Below, one piece after another: positions 1 through 8,337 of a stretch of DNA of 54,729 bases. Under the pieces are notes generated by a model, which made no database searches, was not told where the DNA came from, and saw only the letters and a program-made list of their open reading frames with translations. How positions within the stretch are numbered: position 1 is the stretch's first letter; each line of letters opens with the position of its first letter. This DNA comes from Candidatus Methanofastidiosum methylothiophilum (lineage in GTDB: Archaea > Methanobacteriota_B > Thermococci > Methanofastidiosales > Methanofastidiosaceae). The DNA lies in assembly GCA_001587575.1 (NCBI GenBank), contig LNJC01000005.1:1-54729 (forward strand), written 5' to 3'. A program made the position numbers and the translations under genes.

Positions 1-210
1 TCCTTCTGTCTGCCTATACTCTAAGGAGAATGCCACACGTAGAAAAGCAGTGAAACGGATGAACGAATCAGCGTAAGCGAAAGGCCTGCCAAGCTTATTG
101 CTATTCATTTTCTCTAGTTCTGCATTATTTTTGTCTAAAAAATCAAGGCATAGGTAAAACTCGCCCCTCTTCACTAACAGTTCATTGTATTTGGCCCAAT
201 CTCTTTGCAT
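1..210 (-). CDS. IS transposase, N-terminal fragment (runs off window)
   Basis: The minus strand is open from an ATG at 210 to the left edge, giving the first 70 residues of a protein. It begins MQRDWAKYNELLVKRGEF, continues with a segment resembling LDFLD...ELEKMN...GRPFAYADSFIRF, and ends near YRQTEG. This pattern is typical of the N-terminus of IS5/IS4-like DDE transposases common in methanogen genomes. The catalytic DDE residues lie outside the window, so activity cannot be judged. The assignment rests on pattern memory and not on a search. The IS probably ends within a few tens of bases to the right, and it appears to have disrupted the ORF at 205-534. Confidence 0.75.
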   Translation of the reverse strand, partial: MQRDWAKYNELLVKRGEFYLCLDFLDKNNAELEKMNSNKLGRPFAYADSFIRFTAFLRVAFSLEYRQTEG

Positions 211-235
211 GAACAAATAGGGTTTGTACGGGGTT
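1..235 (-). mobile_element. Left-edge insertion sequence, partial, approximate boundary
   Basis: The region covers the transposase start plus a short stretch upstream of its ATG (about 211-235) that should hold the terminal inverted repeat. A G/T-rich stretch at 219-234 (GGGTTTGTACGGGG) is a plausible terminus, but the other end of the element is outside the window, so neither the repeat nor the target duplication can be confirmed. The right boundary is an estimate. Confidence 0.45.
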
Positions 236-534
236 TAAGCTTTGCGGTCGAATTATGCAACAAAGCATTAAATGAGATATTAGAAAACATATCTCAATTT
301 AAATCATCAATAAAGAAGCTTGAGGCTCAAGGTGCCGATGTCTCAGGATTAAAAAGAGAACTGAACAGGATCTCTGAAAAGATAGAACACTATAAAGAAG
401 AGTGCAATGAAGAAATACTCCATAAAATTAGAAAAGAGATATCTACCGATTGCCTGTTTTTAAGAAAAAAGATTATAGACTCTATTAAGACTCAGATTGA
501 CGATATAATAAAAAATGAGATCCATAAATCTTAG
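205..534 (+). CDS. Coiled-coil ORF, probably 5'-truncated by the IS
   Basis: About 109 codons of helical, charged sequence resemble a real protein: a short hydrophobic stretch (GLSFAVELCNKAL) followed by heptad-like Lys/Glu/Leu/Ile sequence. The frame has no ATG at all. The only near-start is a TTG at 205 lying inside the transposase coding region on the other strand, and the frame stays open only back to a stop at 175. The simplest reading is that the IS replaced the native 5' end, so this is a gene remnant. No family is recognised. It ends just before the convergent transglycosylase gene. Confidence 0.45.
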   Translation: MHEQIGFVRGLSFAVELCNKALNEILENISQFKSSIKKLEAQGADVSGLKRELNRISEKIEHYKEECNEEILHKIRKEISTDCLFLRKKIIDSIKTQIDDIIKNEIHKS

Positions 535-557
535 ATTTAATTCAATAGTTTTTGTTA

Positions 558-1598
558 TTAAATCAAAGTCGACTTTCTCATATGCTCTTTTGCATACTCA
601 TATGCTTTTTTTATTCGAATATTATGATTACTCTTACGCTCAACTAGCTCTTCAAAGCTGTTCTCATCCATGTGCTCTTTTATCAATTTCATCTCACGCA
701 TGAAGATATTCAAATTATGGATTGCAAGGTATGCCTGCGGGATGCTAGTTGCTCCTAGGAAATCTTCCATTTTATGCTCTTTGCAGATAAAACAATCGCA
801 TTCTGGTATCTCTCCAGTTTTCCTCATCCTTACTCTCTTCAAAGTTTGCGGGTGTATGTACTCCTTGTAAATTGAAGCAACAAGGTATGTCCAGGAATCC
901 ATTGTTTCAACACCCATATAGCTCAACGCATAAAGCATTGGAAATCCTGTCACTCCGAATATATGCAGAGGTTTTCCCATCTGGTGAGCATGCATCTTTG
1001 CCCTATGAATTATCTCAATAAGTGTCTTGTAATCATTCTTTCTTGGTACAAGAGATCCCATGGCATACCCATCAAATCCGCTATCAAGCTTTGAAAAATA
1101 CCAGTCTACCTCTTTTCCTGAAAATCCGTGAACACAAGCATATAGGAGCATCTCTTCTCTTTGTTTATTTTGAAGAGATAAATTTGCGCTGTCAATGCTT
1201 TTCTGAAGCATTTTCATATACTCTGAAGCTTCAACATTTAATGGCACAGGATAGTCAAAGGTCGCCGCAACATCTGCTTTGAGCTTTTCCTGAAATCTCA
1301 ACACATCGATTGGGTCCCGCTCAATCCCTTTTTTCATCGATTGAAATCCCCCAGAATCAACAAATATTGGTTTCTTCTCTGAAAAAAGTTTATGAAAGCC
1401 GTCAATGACCTTTTCTTCGTATTTTGTGTTTCTCACATATTCTAAAGAGAAAAGTGTCGCCTCTGAGAGCTTCCACGGTGGGATGACCTTTTCATCAATA
1501 AAAACGTCCCAAACGCCGTAGGTAAGTGCACATACGGGGAGGAGAGCAGGTGTCTTTATTGCGCCGCTTGCAGTCTTAATCTTAGAAATTGCATCCAT
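558..1598 (-). CDS. TGT-family (7-deazaguanine) transglycosylase, short form without PUA domain
   Basis: A 346-residue member of the queuine/archaeosine tRNA-ribosyltransferase superfamily, which exchanges guanine for a 7-deazaguanine base. Visible hallmarks are DSGGFQ at 81-86, FDYP near 114, a GYAMGSLVPRKNDY substrate-loop region at 178-190, a second conserved aspartate (D234 in MDSWTY), and the zinc site C267-x-C269-x2-C272 with H294 in IHNL. Archaeal archaeosine TGTs usually carry C-terminal PUA-containing domains and exceed 450 residues. This protein stops soon after the zinc site, so it could be a split-type tRNA enzyme or a DpdA-like DNA-modifying relative. It is divergent from the HerA-like gene, and its ATG lies close to a TATA-like element at about 1610-1622. 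Confidence 0.8.
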   Translation of the reverse strand: MDAISKIKTASGAIKTPALLPVCALTYGVWDVFIDEKVIPPWKLSEATLFSLEYVRNTKYEEKVIDGFHKLFSEKKPIFVDSGGFQSMKKGIERDPIDVLRFQEKLKADVAATFDYPVPLNVEASEYMKMLQKSIDSANLSLQNKQREEMLLYACVHGFSGKEVDWYFSKLDSGFDGYAMGSLVPRKNDYKTLIEIIHRAKMHAHQMGKPLHIFGVTGFPMLYALSYMGVETMDSWTYLVASIYKEYIHPQTLKRVRMRKTGEIPECDCFICKEHKMEDFLGATSIPQAYLAIHNLNIFMREMKLIKEHMDENSFEELVERKSNHNIRIKKAYEYAKEHMRKSTLI

Positions 1599-1649
1599 TA
1601 AATCCGAAAACGTTTTAATTATAGAGCTTTTTATATCTTTTTAGTGAAC

Positions 1650-4073
1650 ATGATTGATATTGAGGAAAAATTGGAACTTCTTTCTGATGAAGAAGGGGCA
1701 TATGTTGGCAGAAAAAGGAGTACTTTTGAGAAGTATAAGAGTAAAGCTGCGCTCTATATCGGAAAGGTAAATGAAACAAGTAGGCAGTGGCAGAATTATT
1801 TCAATAAGAGGGTCCTTCTAGATAGTATAAGTCCCCACGCAATTTTTATCTGCGGTATGAGGGGTAGTGGTAAGTCCTATACACTTGGAGTAATCGTCGA
1901 AGAGATGGCTATGAAAAATGACGGTGTTGGGATTCTAATAATTGACCCCATGGGAATATTCTGGAGCATGAAGCAAAAGAACAAGACAGCAAGTGAAGGT
2001 GAGATGCTAGAACGCTGGGGATTAAAGCCAACTGGGATTAAAAATGTCAGGGTCTTTATACCAAAGGGGTACGTCCACAAGGCGCCCAAAGAGACATGGG
2101 ACGATGTTTTTAAAATTAAACCTTCAGAGCTAAGGGTAGAGGACTGGTGCCTCACTTTTGATATTGAACGATTTGACACAATGGGCCTTTTGATTGAGCG
2201 AGTAATAGAGAAGACAAAGACAGGTTACACAACTATTGATGAAAAACACGTTCCAGGACTTGGGGATGACTATGATATCGAGGACCTGATAAAGACAATT
2301 GAAAATGAAGAAAGCATCTCTTCCCGTGAAGGAGGATTTAAGGAGAACACACGAAGGGCGCTAAATGCAAGGCTCACCGGAGCAATCCAGTGGGGCATAT
2401 TTGATAAGAAAGGGACAAAGCTAAACGACCTCTCCAAGAGGGGCCAGGTATCTGTTATTGATGTAAGCTTCTTAGAGGACAATGTCAGGGCGCTTGTCGT
2501 AGGCCTTCTTTCAAGAAATATATTGAACACAAGAAAAGTCATCTCAAGGCAGGAAGCCATGGGGGATATCAATATTATTGGAAATGTGCCTGTCACATGG
2601 CTCATGATAGATGAGGCGCACATACTTGTTCCAAGGGGCGGGAAGGCAACAGCAGCAACTGATAGCTTAATTGAATATGTTAGGCAGGGAAGGCAACCTG
2701 GATGCTCCATAGTTCTAGCTACACAGCAACCATCTGCAATCGATTCAAGGATATTGTCCCAAGTTGATCTTTTAATATGCCACAAGTTAGTCTACCAGGA
2801 TGACATAAAGGCGGTCCTACAGAGGATGCCCTCTGAAATTCCAAATAAACTTTCTGATTTCAGATTCATAAGGTCTCTTCCTATTGGGAGTGCCATAATC
2901 GGTGACAAAGAGGAGTCAACCTCTCGGGCATTTTTAATATCTGTTAGGCCAAGGATAAGCCAACACGAGGGAAGAGAAAGGCAGCCAATGCTTGAAATTG
3001 ACCCGGAGTTAATGAAGACAAATGTTAAGAACCTTATCCTTGAAAAGTACAGGCAGAAGAGGCCTTTAGCAGAGATGGAGGAAGTTGTAAACATAGCCAA
3101 TCAAGAATATAAGCTAGACTTCTCATTTGAAGATATTATTGAGGAGCTTAGAATTGATGGCGAATTTGACGTGAAAGAGGAGGTAAAGCCTAAACCTGAG
3201 CCAAAGCCAGTCGTTCTTGATATACCAATGCTCGATGAGGAAGAGGATTCTTTAGAAGAAGTTGAGCTAATCGATGATTATGAGGCCGACTATGAAGAGA
3301 TAGAAACGCCTTCATTTAAAGCCATTAAAGTTGCACCCGTCATCTCAAGTGAAATAGGCTATGACGAGATTAAAGAGATTGCAATTAAAAACAAGAAGAA
3401 GATATATTTTAGATCAGAAGAGATAAAGGAAATATCCCCAATATACTATCCGCTTTCTATGGTATTTCTCGATTACATGCCAAAGAAAGGCAGTTACAAG
3501 AGCATGTCATGTTTTTTTGATGGCATCACTGGAGAGCTTGTCATCTGGGACGGAAAGATTTCAAGGACCGTTGGATTCTCTGAAATTTACAAGCTAAAAT
3601 CTGATGAGAAGTGGTTTTTGGATTATCTCATTGACAGAGAAAATCCAACTCTTTCAGACATAAAAAAAGAAACTGGCCTTACACCAAGGAAGACCCATTC
3701 TTTAATATCAAATTTAGAAGCAAGAGGATTAATTGAGACTAAACAAAACGGCAGTAATATCAGTGTCAGACCCAAGCTTAAGTTTAAATTGGTCAGGGGA
3801 TTTGAGGATAAAAAACTTAAAAAACTTGAAGTAACTCTCAAGAGCAAGGAGATATCTGGCAGGGTGATCGAGTCGCTTATATCCAAAAATGACGTCTCAA
3901 GGGGCATTGAAACCTTGGGCAATGCTAAGATATGGAGAACTGAAGAGGTATACCTCCCTTACTGGCTCGTTGTTTATAAGAACTCAAAAGGCAAGGAGCG
4001 GAGAGAGGTCTTCGATGCATTCAAAGGCAAAAAAGATGATGCTGTAAAAGACATTGTATTGATGAGGTTATGA
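1650..4073 (+). CDS. HerA-like (DUF87) ATPase with C-terminal winged-helix region
   Basis: A large P-loop ATPase of the HerA/FtsK-type DUF87 group. Counting from an upstream in-frame GTG at 1644, Walker A is GMRGSGKS at 71-78 and Walker B is WLMIDEAH near 318-325. It is followed by a VRQGRQPGCSIVLATQQPS sensor segment and an arginine-rich stretch, as in HerA translocases. After an acidic linker (about 510-560) come domains I do not recognise and a winged-helix-like segment (about 658-700) suggesting DNA binding. No NurA nuclease is adjacent. I prefer ATG 1650 because a TATA-like stretch near 1616-1626 fits a leaderless start there. The stop overlaps the next ATG (ATGA), so it is probably co-translated with the methanogenesis marker gene. 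Confidence 0.85.
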   Translation: MIDIEEKLELLSDEEGAYVGRKRSTFEKYKSKAALYIGKVNETSRQWQNYFNKRVLLDSISPHAIFICGMRGSGKSYTLGVIVEEMAMKNDGVGILIIDPMGIFWSMKQKNKTASEGEMLERWGLKPTGIKNVRVFIPKGYVHKAPKETWDDVFKIKPSELRVEDWCLTFDIERFDTMGLLIERVIEKTKTGYTTIDEKHVPGLGDDYDIEDLIKTIENEESISSREGGFKENTRRALNARLTGAIQWGIFDKKGTKLNDLSKRGQVSVIDVSFLEDNVRALVVGLLSRNILNTRKVISRQEAMGDINIIGNVPVTWLMIDEAHILVPRGGKATAATDSLIEYVRQGRQPGCSIVLATQQPSAIDSRILSQVDLLICHKLVYQDDIKAVLQRMPSEIPNKLSDFRFIRSLPIGSAIIGDKEESTSRAFLISVRPRISQHEGRERQPMLEIDPELMKTNVKNLILEKYRQKRPLAEMEEVVNIANQEYKLDFSFEDIIEELRIDGEFDVKEEVKPKPEPKPVVLDIPMLDEEEDSLEEVELIDDYEADYEEIETPSFKAIKVAPVISSEIGYDEIKEIAIKNKKKIYFRSEEIKEISPIYYPLSMVFLDYMPKKGSYKSMSCFFDGITGELVIWDGKISRTVGFSEIYKLKSDEKWFLDYLIDRENPTLSDIKKETGLTPRKTHSLISNLEARGLIETKQNGSNISVRPKLKFKLVRGFEDKKLKKLEVTLKSKEISGRVIESLISKNDVSRGIETLGNAKIWRTEEVYLPYWLVVYKNSKGKERREVFDAFKGKKDDAVKDIVLMRL

Positions 4074-5593
4074 TCATGGAGATTGAAATAGACGGCAAAA
4101 AAATCGAGGCAAAAGACGGCTCCACATTAAAAGAAATATTTTCTAATAACAATATTTATTATCAAAAAGGAACTACGATAGGGATAGTAAAGAAGGAAAC
4201 TGAAAAGTCCTCTTACCTAGATGAGTTTCTAGTTACAACAAACAAGGGATCATTTGTTATAAAACTTAAAGACACTGAAGAGGGGAAGCTATTCAAAAAA
4301 ATATCAAAGCAGTTTGAAAATAAGATTGTCAGATGGAGGACATCAACACTAATTGCTATCGGTTCTGTTCCTACAAATTTAACACCTTCAAAGGAAGAAA
4401 AGACTTACAATCCTTGGGACGTTTTTTTCATACTTGCAGGATTTGATAGTAATACAACATATATAGCCCTTTCAAAAAAGACCCAGAAGGGAAGCTACGG
4501 TACAAAGAACACTATTGGTAAAATAACTCAAGGGAGGCATGTTTTACCCGAGATTGAAGAAGGGGACACTATACTTTCAATTGAGCCTGTTGAAGTTTTT
4601 ACAGTTGAAAAAGATTTTGAGACCACAACTGATCTTTTGTATAAACCAAAAAACGCAGAGCGGATATTCACACATATCTTAATAAAATTGAATGAAAATA
4701 CTCCAATGGCAACGGAACACATATTTTCTCTCACGAAAGAAGGATTTATTTCAATCGATGAGGTGACAGAGTCTTTTGTCTCTTCTAAAGGACTCTTAGG
4801 ATTTGATGTTCAAACAGAAAATTCCAATCTAAGAAAGAAGAACTCCGTTTCTGTTAGAACAGAAGGAAAAGACACAGGTGTTGTTTACATATATAAAAAA
4901 GAGAGAATCACAACACCAAATCACTCTGTTTCAGGGACGATTACTTTAGGTTCTGAGCTGATTGAAATGTTAAAGAAGGGGGATAAAGTTGCCGTCAAGA
5001 CATCTCCCCAAAGCCTCTCACTTCTTGGACTGGCACAGAAAGAAGCTGAAGCAAGGCTAGCTTCAGAGGGCATTAAACAAGAGAGATCAGGTGATGTTTC
5101 TGACGAGGCTGTTATAGTTGAGCAGGAGCCCCCATTTACAGCTGAAATCCTAAAGACTAAAACAGTAAAGACTTTGGGTGTTGATATAAACAACATAATC
5201 GAAGTTGAGCTATATGAAGATAAAGCACCAAACACTGTAAAGTACTTTAGGAAAATAACTGGCCTCATCAATAAACCTATTGGGAAGCTAGATATTCAGT
5301 TTGCACATCCAAGCGTTTCACTTGTTGCTTTTGAAGGAGGCAGTATCGAGGCTGGAGGTCTTATCCCTGAAAATTCACCTTCTGAAGTCTCAAATAAAGG
5401 GGATGTCGGCGTTACAAACATGTCGAGGCAGCATAAAGGACTCATAGGCGTAAGATTGAAGGAAGACAAGGCATATGGGCCAACTGGAGAGGAGTTTGAT
5501 GGTACAAATATAGTTGGTAGAATCGACCTTGACAAAGTGAAGATTGATTTCAACACGGAAAAGTCAATTTACATAAAGGAAATCAAAAAATAA
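4070..5593 (+). CDS. mmp3: Methanogenesis marker protein 3 (UPF0288 family)
   Basis: A 507-residue protein matching the methanogenesis marker 3 family, which occurs almost only in methanogens and whose biochemical role is unsettled. It starts with a small ubiquitin/TGS-like segment (EIDGKKIEAKDGSTLKEIF). It ends with a cyclophilin-like region with the family signature around VGVTNMSRQHKGLIGVRL and YGPTGEEFDGTNIVGR. ATG 4070 overlaps the upstream stop, and a second in-frame ATG at 4076 is also possible. Coupling to a HerA-like ATPase may be local arrangement and not evidence of function. Family assignment is from recalled motifs. Confidence 0.85.
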   Translation: MIMEIEIDGKKIEAKDGSTLKEIFSNNNIYYQKGTTIGIVKKETEKSSYLDEFLVTTNKGSFVIKLKDTEEGKLFKKISKQFENKIVRWRTSTLIAIGSVPTNLTPSKEEKTYNPWDVFFILAGFDSNTTYIALSKKTQKGSYGTKNTIGKITQGRHVLPEIEEGDTILSIEPVEVFTVEKDFETTTDLLYKPKNAERIFTHILIKLNENTPMATEHIFSLTKEGFISIDEVTESFVSSKGLLGFDVQTENSNLRKKNSVSVRTEGKDTGVVYIYKKERITTPNHSVSGTITLGSELIEMLKKGDKVAVKTSPQSLSLLGLAQKEAEARLASEGIKQERSGDVSDEAVIVEQEPPFTAEILKTKTVKTLGVDINNIIEVELYEDKAPNTVKYFRKITGLINKPIGKLDIQFAHPSVSLVAFEGGSIEAGGLIPENSPSEVSNKGDVGVTNMSRQHKGLIGVRLKEDKAYGPTGEEFDGTNIVGRIDLDKVKIDFNTEKSIYIKEIKK

Positions 5594-5626
5594 CGTTTTC
5601 TGTCGATATAATATTTCACTAATACC

Positions 5627-5723
5627 GAAATATTTATATATATTTTATTTTCAATTTATTATATCGTACCGATTATATCTCTTTTATCTGTATAAGTTGT
5701 CGTATTTGTAAAGGAGGAATTTA
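5627..5723 (+). promoter_or_regulatory. Promoter and leader of the mevalonate operon
   Basis: A strong AT-rich TATA-like element (ATATTTATATATATTTT) spans about 5629-5646. A leader of roughly 55-60 bases follows, ending in a strong Shine-Dalgarno GGAGG at 5713-5717, seven bases from the ATG. A second weaker TATA-like stretch lies near 5690. No convincing operator symmetry is seen. Confidence 0.55.
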
Positions 5724-6767
5724 ATGAAGCCTAGTAAATCTGTAGGTATTATAGGTTATGGCGCTTATGTCCCAAAGTACAGGATACAGAACACGGAAAT
5801 TGCACGAGTTTGGGGAAACGATCCAAATCTTGTGCCAATTAGAGAAAAATCAGTTCCAGGTGCCGATGAGGATTCTGTGACCATAGCCATTGAAATTGCC
5901 AGAAACGCAATATTGCGGGCTGGAATAGATCCAAAAGATTTGAGAGCAGTTTGGGTTGGTACTGAATCCAAGCCTTACGCTGTAAAACCGACTTCAACAA
6001 TAGTGGCAGAGGCTATTGCAGCCACGCCATTTGTCAATGCCGCTGACTGGGAGTTCGCATGCAAAGCAGGAAGTGAAACAGTTCAAGCATGCATAGCCTA
6101 TGTCGGTTCTGGCATGGCAAAATATGCTCTTGGAATTGGTGTTGATACGGCTCAAGGGGCACCAAGTGATGCATTAGAATATACTGCAGCAGCAGGAGGC
6201 GCAGGATATGTTATTGGTGCCGCCAAGGAGAGCTTGGCTGTGATTGAGGGGTCTCTTTCATATGTTACTGATACGCCTGATTTTTGGAGGAGACAACATG
6301 AGCATTACCCAAAACACGGAAACAGATTTACCGGAGAGCCTTCCTATTTCAAACATGTTCTTAGTAGCTCAAAGGCACTAATGGAAGAGCTTGGAACAAA
6401 ACCTGATGATTATGATTATGTTATCTTCCACCAACCAAATAGAAAGTTTCCCCTTGAAGTTGCAAAGATACTGGGATTTCCAAAGGAGAAAGTTATCGAT
6501 GGGTTAGTTTCCCCATATATAGGGAATACTTATGCAGGCTCTGCACTTTTAGGGCTTGCCGCAGTGCTTGACAAAGCCAAAGAAGGGGACAGAATATTCT
6601 GCACATCATACGGTTCTGGCGCAGGAAGCGATTCATTTTCACTTAAAGTAACAGATAAACTTGCAGATAGAAAAGTAAAAGCACCTTCTGTTAAGTCCTA
6701 TATTGAAAGAAGAGAAGAGATAGACTATGCACGCTATGCAAGGTATAGAAAGAAGATAAGGATGTGA
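5724..6767 (+). CDS. mvaS: Hydroxymethylglutaryl-CoA synthase
   Basis: A 347-residue archaeal HMG-CoA synthase, condensing acetyl-CoA with acetoacetyl-CoA to give HMG-CoA for isoprenoid lipid synthesis. The thiolase-fold catalytic triad is visible: E81 ([13 protein letters not shown]), nucleophile C113 ([10 protein letters not shown]) and H236 (VIFHQPN). A glycine-rich C-terminal GSGAGSDSF loop is also present. It is followed at four bases by the thiolase and then the DUF35 protein. In methanogens these three form a single complex that channels the unfavourable acetoacetyl-CoA intermediate. The strong Shine-Dalgarno site supports the start. Confidence 0.95.
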   Translation: MKPSKSVGIIGYGAYVPKYRIQNTEIARVWGNDPNLVPIREKSVPGADEDSVTIAIEIARNAILRAGIDPKDLRAVWVGTESKPYAVKPTSTIVAEAIAATPFVNAADWEFACKAGSETVQACIAYVGSGMAKYALGIGVDTAQGAPSDALEYTAAAGGAGYVIGAAKESLAVIEGSLSYVTDTPDFWRRQHEHYPKHGNRFTGEPSYFKHVLSSSKALMEELGTKPDDYDYVIFHQPNRKFPLEVAKILGFPKEKVIDGLVSPYIGNTYAGSALLGLAAVLDKAKEGDRIFCTSYGSGAGSDSFSLKVTDKLADRKVKAPSVKSYIERREEIDYARYARYRKKIRM

Positions 6768-6771
6768 TCAA

Positions 6772-7920
6772 ATGGACGATAATGTTGCAGTTATAGGAGT
6801 CGGACTTGGAAAAGTTGGCGAGCATTGGGATAAATCTTTGAGAGACCTTGCGCTAGAATCCATATGGATGGCGTTTGAAGATAGCGGCATTGACAAAGTT
6901 GATGCGCTTTATGTAGGAAATATGTCATCTGGACCATTTATTGAGCAGGAGCACCTCGGTGCTTTGATTGCTGATTTTGCAGGGCTTGGACCTATACCGG
7001 CCGTTAAAGTTGAGGCCGCATGCGGGTCAGGCGGAGCTGCTTTCATTGAAGGTTATATAGGAGTTAAATCAGGTATGTACGACTATGTGCTTGTCACAGG
7101 CGTAGAGAAGATGACTGATGTTCTACCCTCTAAAACTACCTCAATTCTTGCAAATGCATCAGACAGGGATTACGAAGCATTTCACGGTGTTTCATTTGTT
7201 GCACTAAATGCCCTTGTCATGAGGCGCTACATGCACGAATTTAATGTTAAAAGGGAAGAGCTTTCAATATTTCCAGTCATATCTCACAAGAACGCACCTT
7301 TTAGCAAACATGCCATGTATAGAAAGGAAATTACTTTGGAGGCTGTAATTAATTCTCCAATAATTGCAGATCCACTTACTCTTATGGACTGCGCTCCAAT
7401 CTGTGACGGTTCCGCATCAGTAATACTATGCTCTGAGAAAAAAGCAAGAGAGTTTACAGATACACCTATCCTCGTATCTGGAGTAGGTCTTGCTACTGAT
7501 ACATTAGGAGTGCATGACAGAAAATACATGACAACTCTATCAGCAGCTGTTGATGCAAGTAAAAAGGCTTTCAAGATGGCCGGCGTTACCCCAAAGGACA
7601 TTGATATAGCTGAAATCCACGATGCTTTTTCTATAATGAGTGCTCTATCCCTAGAAGATATGGGATTTGCAAAGAAAGGACAGGGAACTAAGATGGCGTT
7701 AGAAGGCCAGCACTATATTGGTGGGGAGCTACCAATAAATCTCTATGGAGGTCTTAAGGCAAGAGGCCATCCAGTTGGTGCAACAGGCGTATACCAGATA
7801 GGAGAGCTTGTCTCAAGCCTCAGGGGAGACGGGCGAGTCGATGCTGAAAAGGGATTGGCAGAAAACATAGGTGGCAGCGGAGCAACAATATCTGTATGCG
7901 TTCTTGAGAGGGGTGATTAG
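6772..7920 (+). CDS. Acetyl-CoA C-acetyltransferase (archaeal thiolase)
   Basis: A 382-residue thiolase that condenses two acetyl-CoA into acetoacetyl-CoA, the first step of the mevalonate route. The acylated cysteine is C84 in EAACGSGGAAF. The conserved histidine blocks IHDAFSIM and GGLKARGHPVGATGVYQ are present near the C-terminus, and the final cysteine appears in ISVCVLERGD. It belongs to the SCP2-like archaeal thiolase group that pairs with DUF35 proteins. A GTGATC ribosome-binding site lies just before the ATG, and the stop codon abuts the DUF35 start (TAGATG), which suggests tight translational coupling. Confidence 0.93.
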   Translation: MDDNVAVIGVGLGKVGEHWDKSLRDLALESIWMAFEDSGIDKVDALYVGNMSSGPFIEQEHLGALIADFAGLGPIPAVKVEAACGSGGAAFIEGYIGVKSGMYDYVLVTGVEKMTDVLPSKTTSILANASDRDYEAFHGVSFVALNALVMRRYMHEFNVKREELSIFPVISHKNAPFSKHAMYRKEITLEAVINSPIIADPLTLMDCAPICDGSASVILCSEKKAREFTDTPILVSGVGLATDTLGVHDRKYMTTLSAAVDASKKAFKMAGVTPKDIDIAEIHDAFSIMSALSLEDMGFAKKGQGTKMALEGQHYIGGELPINLYGGLKARGHPVGATGVYQIGELVSSLRGDGRVDAEKGLAENIGGSGATISVCVLERGD

Positions 7921-8328
7921 ATGGATGTACCAAGGCACTGGAGGGAACAAGTAAGAAGGTACAGGCTTGTAGGTTCAAAGTGCAATGATTGTGAAAAACT
8001 ATCATTTCCATACAGGAAAGTATGCCCAAAATGCAAGAGCAGAAATAATGAGAATTATCAATTCATAGGGAGAGGGAAGATAATCTCTTTTACAAATATA
8101 AATAGCCCTCCCAAGGAGCACAAATATAATCTTCCTTTTGCAGTAGCTCTGATCGAACTTATGGAAGGTCCAATTATAACGGCTCAGATAACAGATGCAA
8201 GAGCAGAAGAGCTTGAGATTGGAATGGAAGTTGAAATGGTTACAAGGAAGATAATGGAATACAACGACGAAGGCATAATATGTTATGGATATAAGTTTAG
8301 GCCAATCGTTGAATATGCCCACCCATGA
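7921..8328 (+). CDS. DUF35 zinc-ribbon/OB-fold protein of the thiolase-HMGCS complex
   Basis: A 135-residue protein with the DUF35 architecture. An N-terminal helix is followed by a rubredoxin-like zinc ribbon (C21-x2-C24 and C35-x2-C38) and then an OB fold with the GRGKIISFTNINSPP segment. In methanogens the DUF35 subunit is known to bridge thiolase and HMG-CoA synthase and hold a shared CoA site. Its position immediately after those two genes matches that role. It directly abuts the thiolase stop, with GGGGTGATT as ribosome-binding site. Confidence 0.9.
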   Translation: MDVPRHWREQVRRYRLVGSKCNDCEKLSFPYRKVCPKCKSRNNENYQFIGRGKIISFTNINSPPKEHKYNLPFAVALIELMEGPIITAQITDARAEELEIGMEVEMVTRKIMEYNDEGIICYGYKFRPIVEYAHP

Positions 8329-8337
8329 GAGGATCAG

